Source of the DNA: Welwitschia mirabilis
Lineage: Eukaryota; Gnetophyta; Gnetopsida; Welwitschiales
Reading direction: 5' to 3'
Length of the DNA stretch: 45,798 bases
Assembly (NCBI GenBank): GCA_051453625.1
Contig: JBOZIK010000001.1
Span: 79,086,062 to 79,131,859, forward strand
The translations under genes were made by a program, and so were the position numbers. The notes under the pieces were generated by a model, which saw nothing but the letters and a program-made list of their open reading frames with translations, made no database searches and had not been told where the DNA came from. Shown here one piece after another: positions 41,396 through 45,798 of the stretch (positions within the stretch are counted from its first letter, which is position 1; each line of letters starts with the position of its first letter).

Positions 41396-44300
41396 TTATC
41401 ACTAATTTTGACTAGAAGCTATATGTTTCCTATCCTCAGAAGGAAACTTTGTTAATATTAAATATGAAAAATATAGAAATATTTTCTTGCAAGGATGACT
41501 ATCCTTTATCTTCTGCTTATGCTTTAAATGTTTTTATCATTGGCAATGAGGATAAGGATTACTATTGTTTGGTAGTATCATCCTTATGTAAAGGTCCTCA
41601 TATACTAATGTGTACTACAAAGAAAGTTTTCCATTTTTTCCTTTTATTATATATATCACTTATTATAAATTAAGGGTATGATTTTGTTTTTTTTTCTTTT
41701 GGTTAAATCCAATCTCTCTATACCCCTTTTTGCTATTACAATTGATGATTCCATAGTGCCCTTTTGTTACACATCATTTTTATTTTTTGCAATTTATTTT
41801 ATCATGTCCGTTTTATATTTTGCTATGATTTTGTCTGTGTTTTAATTATTTTTGGAAACCTCATCATAACTCTTGAATCCATGAATGTCATCATTCTAGG
41901 TGTAGGCATCATTATGCCCTTTCATTCAAGTTACAACTTGTCTCTAGCATCAATTCTTACCCTTTCACAATTGTAACTTATATGAAAATTTTACCACCTT
42001 TATTAACTACTCATGTACCATTGAATTAGAAATGCAAGTAGGTGATTATATGAAGAATTTAATGAAATCTAACTACTTCTTGAAAATATAATTAATGGCG
42101 CTTCTCACAATTATAATAAACATTCCATTCATACCTTTAAATCCTTAACTCAAAATCATAAAGATACAAATCCAAAAAGATCTCCTTTGCAAAAGACATC
42201 ATGTTGGTAAAAAGATAGCAATTGATCATTACCTCTTCTTAGAAAAAATATTAAGTATCTATAACAAGTTAATTGCTTATCTATCCCATCTTGTATGACC
42301 TTGTCTCCTCATATGAATCTTTTTGAACTTTGAATTTTCATCATTAATGTCCAGAAGACTTCAATAAACATCTTAATGAATTTAAAGCTATCATGTTAAT
42401 AGTATCATAAGTAGATGACTAAGATGACATGATGAGGATTAAAGTTCCCTGTTTCTCATTAAAAGAAAAGAAAAATCCTAATTACACCATTCAAAACTTG
42501 CCTAGTATGGTTATGGAGAGATTACAATTTAGAATTCTTAACTAACTATTTCAAGATACATAAATGAATTAATACATTGAATAGTACATTTCATGCAACA
42601 CAATCATGAGTCCTTTTGTAAAGCCTTTAAGTCTACTCATGAAATGCCATAACATAGGTTTGAACATTGGAGACAACATGTCTTTTATTTAAATAGTTTT
42701 ACAACATAAACTAAAAACATTATTAAAATAATTAATGGAGAAAATTTTAGATTTAAAAAAATGAAAAAGCTTGAAAAAAATTAAAAGACATAGTTAAAAG
42801 TTCTAAAAATTAGAAGAGGTTACCTAGAATTGAAGATAAATCCAAGCAAGTCCAAGTATTAAATAAACCCATAGGTCACATAATCTATTAAACTTAATAA
42901 TGATTGTGATAAGCATATAAAAGTTCAAATACTTGCCAAANNNNNNNNNNCCCCTAGAGACACTTAAAACGTCCCAACCTCATAAAGCTAGTAGTGTTAT
43001 CATTTCTATCTTTAACAAACATGAAATTAATGATTGTGTTTCCCTTTATAATTGCCAAGACATAATAGTTAAACAAATGAATAGGCTAAAAATGAGATTT
43101 TTTTTTTCAATTGTAAAAATTTTAATCTCTTGTGGAGACACATACAAGTATAAATAGAAAATCATGCATTTTATTTTATTTTATTTTTTGTGAAACTTCA
43201 TAAATTGATGCATATACTTTACAAAATCCTAGCTAAGATCAAACTAAGCCTTCAAAGGATGTCTTGATACAATTCATGCAAGTAAAGCTCAAAATCCATA
43301 ATATTCAAAATAAGATTAACAAATAAATGACATAAATCCTTTAACATTTATAACAAGAAATAAATAAACTTTCTCAAAGTGCCCCTTACATTTACTTCTT
43401 TCCAAACTAACGAGATTAAGGTAAGCTTCCTACTAAAATTGTACCAAATTTGTTAATCACATCTCACTTAAAAATAGAAGAAAAATCGATGAAAATATTC
43501 AACCATCTAAAGCAAAAAATTCTACATATAAATCTAATCCTTAACTTGAACTTGAACTTGGGTAAAAAACAAATAACAAAGTTAATGTAGAAAGGCACTT
43601 GCAAGAGGAACTTAAAAGAGCCTCATTTCCTAGTTGTTTATCATCTATAAGTAAAAATAAAAAAATCAAAATTCCACTTTTAGATGCCATTAGATAAGTT
43701 CCCACCTATATTAAAGTCCTTACAAATATGTGCATGATGAAAGGAAAATGATTCCCAAGAACAATGCTTCCTAGTTTAATAACTACATGTTATTATTTAA
43801 AAAACCTTTCATCTACGATTAGAGATTCTAGTTTTCCAAACTCTTTTTTGTTATCATTGACAACAAATGCATAAATAGATCCTTGATTTGGAAGCTAGTG
43901 TAAACTTAATGTGATATTTACATTTTAAGAAACTTGTATTAGAAGAACTAACGTAAAGTAAGATAACATTACAACTTATTCAACAAAGATTATAAAAGAA
44001 ATAATAGAATTTTTTTGGGTAAAACTGATAAATTTTATTACTTTGTAAACTTTGTTATTTTAGAAATACAAGGGAAGTCTATGATTTTTCACTTTTTTGG
44101 GTAGGTCATTCTTTGCAACTGAAGTTCTATGACCTATAAATTTAGTTAATAAAGTTATAATTATAGTAAAAAATGAAAAAAATGTAACCACTCATAAATC
44201 TAAGATTAGAAAGAAGGAAAAAAAAAGGGAAAAGGATCCTAATGGAAAAAGCCCTAACTATGGACGCATAAATACGAATACATACATTGTTATTGAGGTA

Positions 44301-44574
44301 GTTTTTACTTTGATGCAAGAATTGTTGCCATGTTGTAATGCCATTAGATTATTTTCATCATTGCGAGTGTATCATTATGCTATTAGAGTAAATAGTATTT
44401 TTTTCTTTCCGTTGAAAGAGAAGCATAGACTCTATTAAAACAAGATAAAATACACGAGGGGTAAGAATGCCCTTAGATAGAGGATTAGATTGATAGCACT
44501 AAACTCTAGATTGTAAAATGAGTAGACTTAAATGAACTACAAATTAATGAAAAAATGATGAACTAGAGGTATGC
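41396..44574. other. AT-rich region, no gene
   Basis: Contains a 10-N gap at 42941-42950. Readings of 70-74 codons at 41449, 41764 and 42933 show no domain. Nothing supported. Confidence 0.5.
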
Positions 44575-45435
44575 TGTAACACCCTGACTTTAATTACCCT
44601 AATTAAGCTTTTTTTTTTTGCAAGTAACATGCACAACAAAACCTAGGAACGATTCCTATTTAGACCCAATTAAAACATTATAAGATTTAAAATAATTAAA
44701 TAACATAGTTACTACTTAATTATAACCCTTTGGTTTGAATATAATAATAGTGTCAAAATTGTGTCCTATATTTATTCCTAACTTTTATTTTCATTACATA
44801 AAGATATCTTGTATAAAATATATGGAATGTTAACTCAGTTTATCACATACAATGGATACGTTTTAGGATTATGCCTAACTAATATAATAAAAGGTTGTAA
44901 TTCCCATTAATGGCATTTCAATTGATATCTTACCATTCTCAAGATGCGAATTGGTTCTACTTCAGGTTCTAGACTATACAAACATGGCTACGCTCAACTC
45001 CATAGGTTTAGACTTCACCTCAATATACCCTAATACAAGTGACACATGGTACATGTGGTGGATGCATGCTTACAAATAACCCTCGCTTTCTTGAAGCATC
45101 TTAGGATGGTAAAAAATAATCCTTTAATATTAAGGGCTTAAGATATTAAGTCAAAGTAAGTCTATGCATGGGTAGGGCAAGAAACTATGGTTAAATCCAT
45201 TTCAAGAAGGGTTTATAAATAAAAGTACAATGCAACCCACCTTGATGATAAAATATAAGTATAAGATGAATAATTATTGATATTATTTTGGTTTAGTTGA
45301 ATGAATACATCATACAAATGTAAGTATATAATTATGTGGATATTTAATGGACTATTTACCTAATAAAAATAATTCTAATCATCATTAGATTTATTTTATG
45401 AAAACAATCATACAAAAGAAAACTAGAGTGTATAA
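44575..45435 (+). repeat. Possible Ty3/gypsy-type LTR start
   Basis: TGTAACACCCTGAC at 44575 matches the usual first bases of many plant gypsy LTRs. No second copy, polypurine tract or right border was found, so this is only a suggestion. Confidence 0.25.
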
Positions 45436-45798
45436 TGTTATTTTATATTTGCTAATTGATGTCAAACTAATCTCTCTTGTGTAGTGCAAAAATGTTACAT
45501 CTTGTATGTAGATGATATTGAGTTTTGCAGGTGAAAAAATCGGACCAACATGCACTAGAAAAACTGCAGAGTTATGTTAACCTCCAATAGGGGTTGACCG
45601 GATCCTAAAGGGATTGACCACACTTGAAGCAGTCACAAGAAAAATGAACTAAACCCAGAGGAATCGACTAGATTCTAAAGGGGTCAACCAACCTGTGATC
45701 TTAAGAGCTAGTATCCCTAAACCGAATGAAAAGGGGTCGACCGTATTTTTATGGGGTCGACTGGACCTAAGAACCTGACAGTTCATAGTTCCAGACGG
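45436..45798 (+). repeat. Family A-related LTR, truncated by the window edge
   Basis: Begins TGTTATTTTATATTTG and then follows the LTR1 start (CTAATTGATGTCAAACTAAT). GGGGTTGACCGGATCC and GGGGTCGACCG-type motifs appear from ~45590. The 5' part has an insertion relative to LTR1, so it is a diverged relative. Confidence 0.8.

Overview
The window looks like nuclear DNA of a land plant with a large, AT-rich, transposon-filled genome. Spliced plant-type genes, plant Copia/Sirevirus-like retrotransposons, L1-like LINEs, hAT-type MITEs and scaffold gaps (runs of N) all point that way. I cannot name the species. No operons, CRISPR arrays, rRNA or tRNA genes were seen.

Left third (1-15177): two nested Copia retrotransposon families with Sirevirus-like features. 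An older family B element enters at the left edge (gag/pol junction, 1-353). It is interrupted by a family A element or array (354-10529) and resumes at 10530 in the same motif. The flanks carry a 5-bp target duplication with one mismatch. Family A has a 1.47-kb 5' LTR, an initiator-Met PBS, decayed gag and pol, and a third ORF between pol and the 3' LTR. It ends in two partial LTRs around a gap. The remainder of B has a pol with a large internal deletion, present in two tandem copies, then its own third ORF, which is almost intact, then polypurine tracts and a partial 3' LTR. The two third ORFs look homologous. Both LTR families carry arrays of short palindrome-like motifs with a superperiod of about 74 bp.

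Middle (15278-24420): an L1-like LINE fragment (ORF1 plus endonuclease), a solo-like family B LTR, and a probable Ty3/gypsy LTR. The gypsy LTR is split by a hAT-like MITE, and a second MITE of the same family lies in opposite orientation; each has its own 8-bp target duplication. Exon 1 of a pyrroline-5-carboxylate reductase gene lies on the minus strand, between tandem repeats on both sides.

Right half (24420-45798): mostly AT-rich DNA with few genes. It holds a dispersed ~480-bp repeat family, a decayed LINE reverse transcriptase, a credible two-exon gene for a 69-residue single-pass membrane protein (30946-32085), a tandem duplication, a second gypsy-like LTR, a J-domain (DnaJ) pseudogene, an Asn-rich broken reading frame, and the start of another family A-related LTR at the right edge.

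The likely live host genes are the reductase exon and the small membrane-protein gene. The most unusual material is the pair of Sirevirus-like families with palindromic LTR arrays and a shared extra ORF, and the tandem pol-deleted derivative that keeps that ORF open.
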